Part shown: positions 50,819 through 50,896 of the stretch, piece after piece
How the letters are laid out: each line of letters starts with the position of its first letter
Position numbering within the stretch: the first letter of the stretch is position 1
Source: JBMNUL01 sp050946255
GTDB lineage: Bacteria; Actinomycetota; Coriobacteriia; Coriobacteriales; CADBOM01
Reading direction: 5' to 3'
DNA: 50,896 bases
NCBI GenBank assembly: GCA_050946255.1
Contig: JBMNUL010000002.1
Coordinates: forward strand, 1-50,896
Notes under the pieces: model-generated
Database searches by the model: none
What the model saw: the letters and a program-made list of their open reading frames with translations, nothing else
What the model was told of the DNA's origin: nothing
Position numbers and translations under genes: made by a program

Positions 50819-50896
50819 AGACTGTTGCCGTGGAGTCACTCCTCGAGCGTGGCGTTCATGCTGCCGCAATGCACAGTATTGCCAAGATTTTGACCC

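Noticed and set aside
50819..50896. The last 78 bases after purL
   Set aside because: Neither a clear terminator hairpin nor a start of another gene was found.

Overview
The window is about 50.9 kb of moderately GC-rich bacterial chromosome. It most resembles the class Coriobacteriia (Actinomycetota; Eggerthellaceae or a relative). The main reasons are two very large secreted proteins with C-terminal cell-wall-binding-2 (CWB2) triplets and repeated 'YTG..IEP.V..NG..L..GTDY' modules, a RecJ-helicase fusion beside rel, a single-chain PurL and an [FeFe] hydrogenase. The genus cannot be fixed from sequence alone. No rRNA, tRNA, CRISPR array, transposase or phage gene was found.

Layout. 1-1974 (minus): the end of a probable surface-polysaccharide operon, with a partial GNAT-like protein and a PIG-L deacetylase, divergent from a methionyl-tRNA-synthetase-like gene (2107-4134). 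4259-6601 (minus): a MOP-type flippase with a 240-residue Arg/Ser-rich N-terminal tail. 6856-16051 (minus): recJ-helicase fusion, rel, MBL hydrolase, nadE and class I aldolase, the first four probably one operon. 16415-17704 (minus): infC-rpmI-rplT, with a promoter, a terminator-like attenuator and an ATT start codon. 18231-28782 (minus): a subtilisin-like protease and a 1934-residue adhesin-like protein. 29288-29791 (plus): a four-helix membrane protein behind a structured leader. 29987-32588 (minus): a MalY/PatB-type PLP enzyme and purA. 33298-34542 (plus): an MFS transporter. 35074-38660 (plus): a NuoF-tail/GltD-like flavoprotein overlapping an [FeFe] hydrogenase. 38838-40256 (minus): dnaB. 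40614-41384 (plus): a HAD hydrolase. 41454-43307 (minus): rpsF-ssb-rpsR-rplI. 43374-44525 (minus): an M23 peptidase. 45056-46801 (plus): a membrane HEAT-repeat protein. 47084-50818 (plus): purL.

Most of the window is housekeeping: translation, stringent response, replication and repair, NAD and purine synthesis. The surface genes and the hydrogenase pair suggest an anaerobe with an elaborate proteinaceous wall. The hydrogenase pair would couple H2 to a pyridine nucleotide and possibly ferredoxin.

The most interesting points are: a NadE whose glutaminase domain has lost its catalytic residues; RecJ and a RecQ-like helicase in one chain; the infC attenuator with ATT start; the RS-like tail on a flippase; a 62-bp duplication in front of the giant surface gene that creates a 13-codon leader ORF; a leader RNA predicted to hide a ribosome-binding site; and the NuoF-tail/GltD/HydA pair. 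I did not find a clear new multi-gene defence or mobile system.
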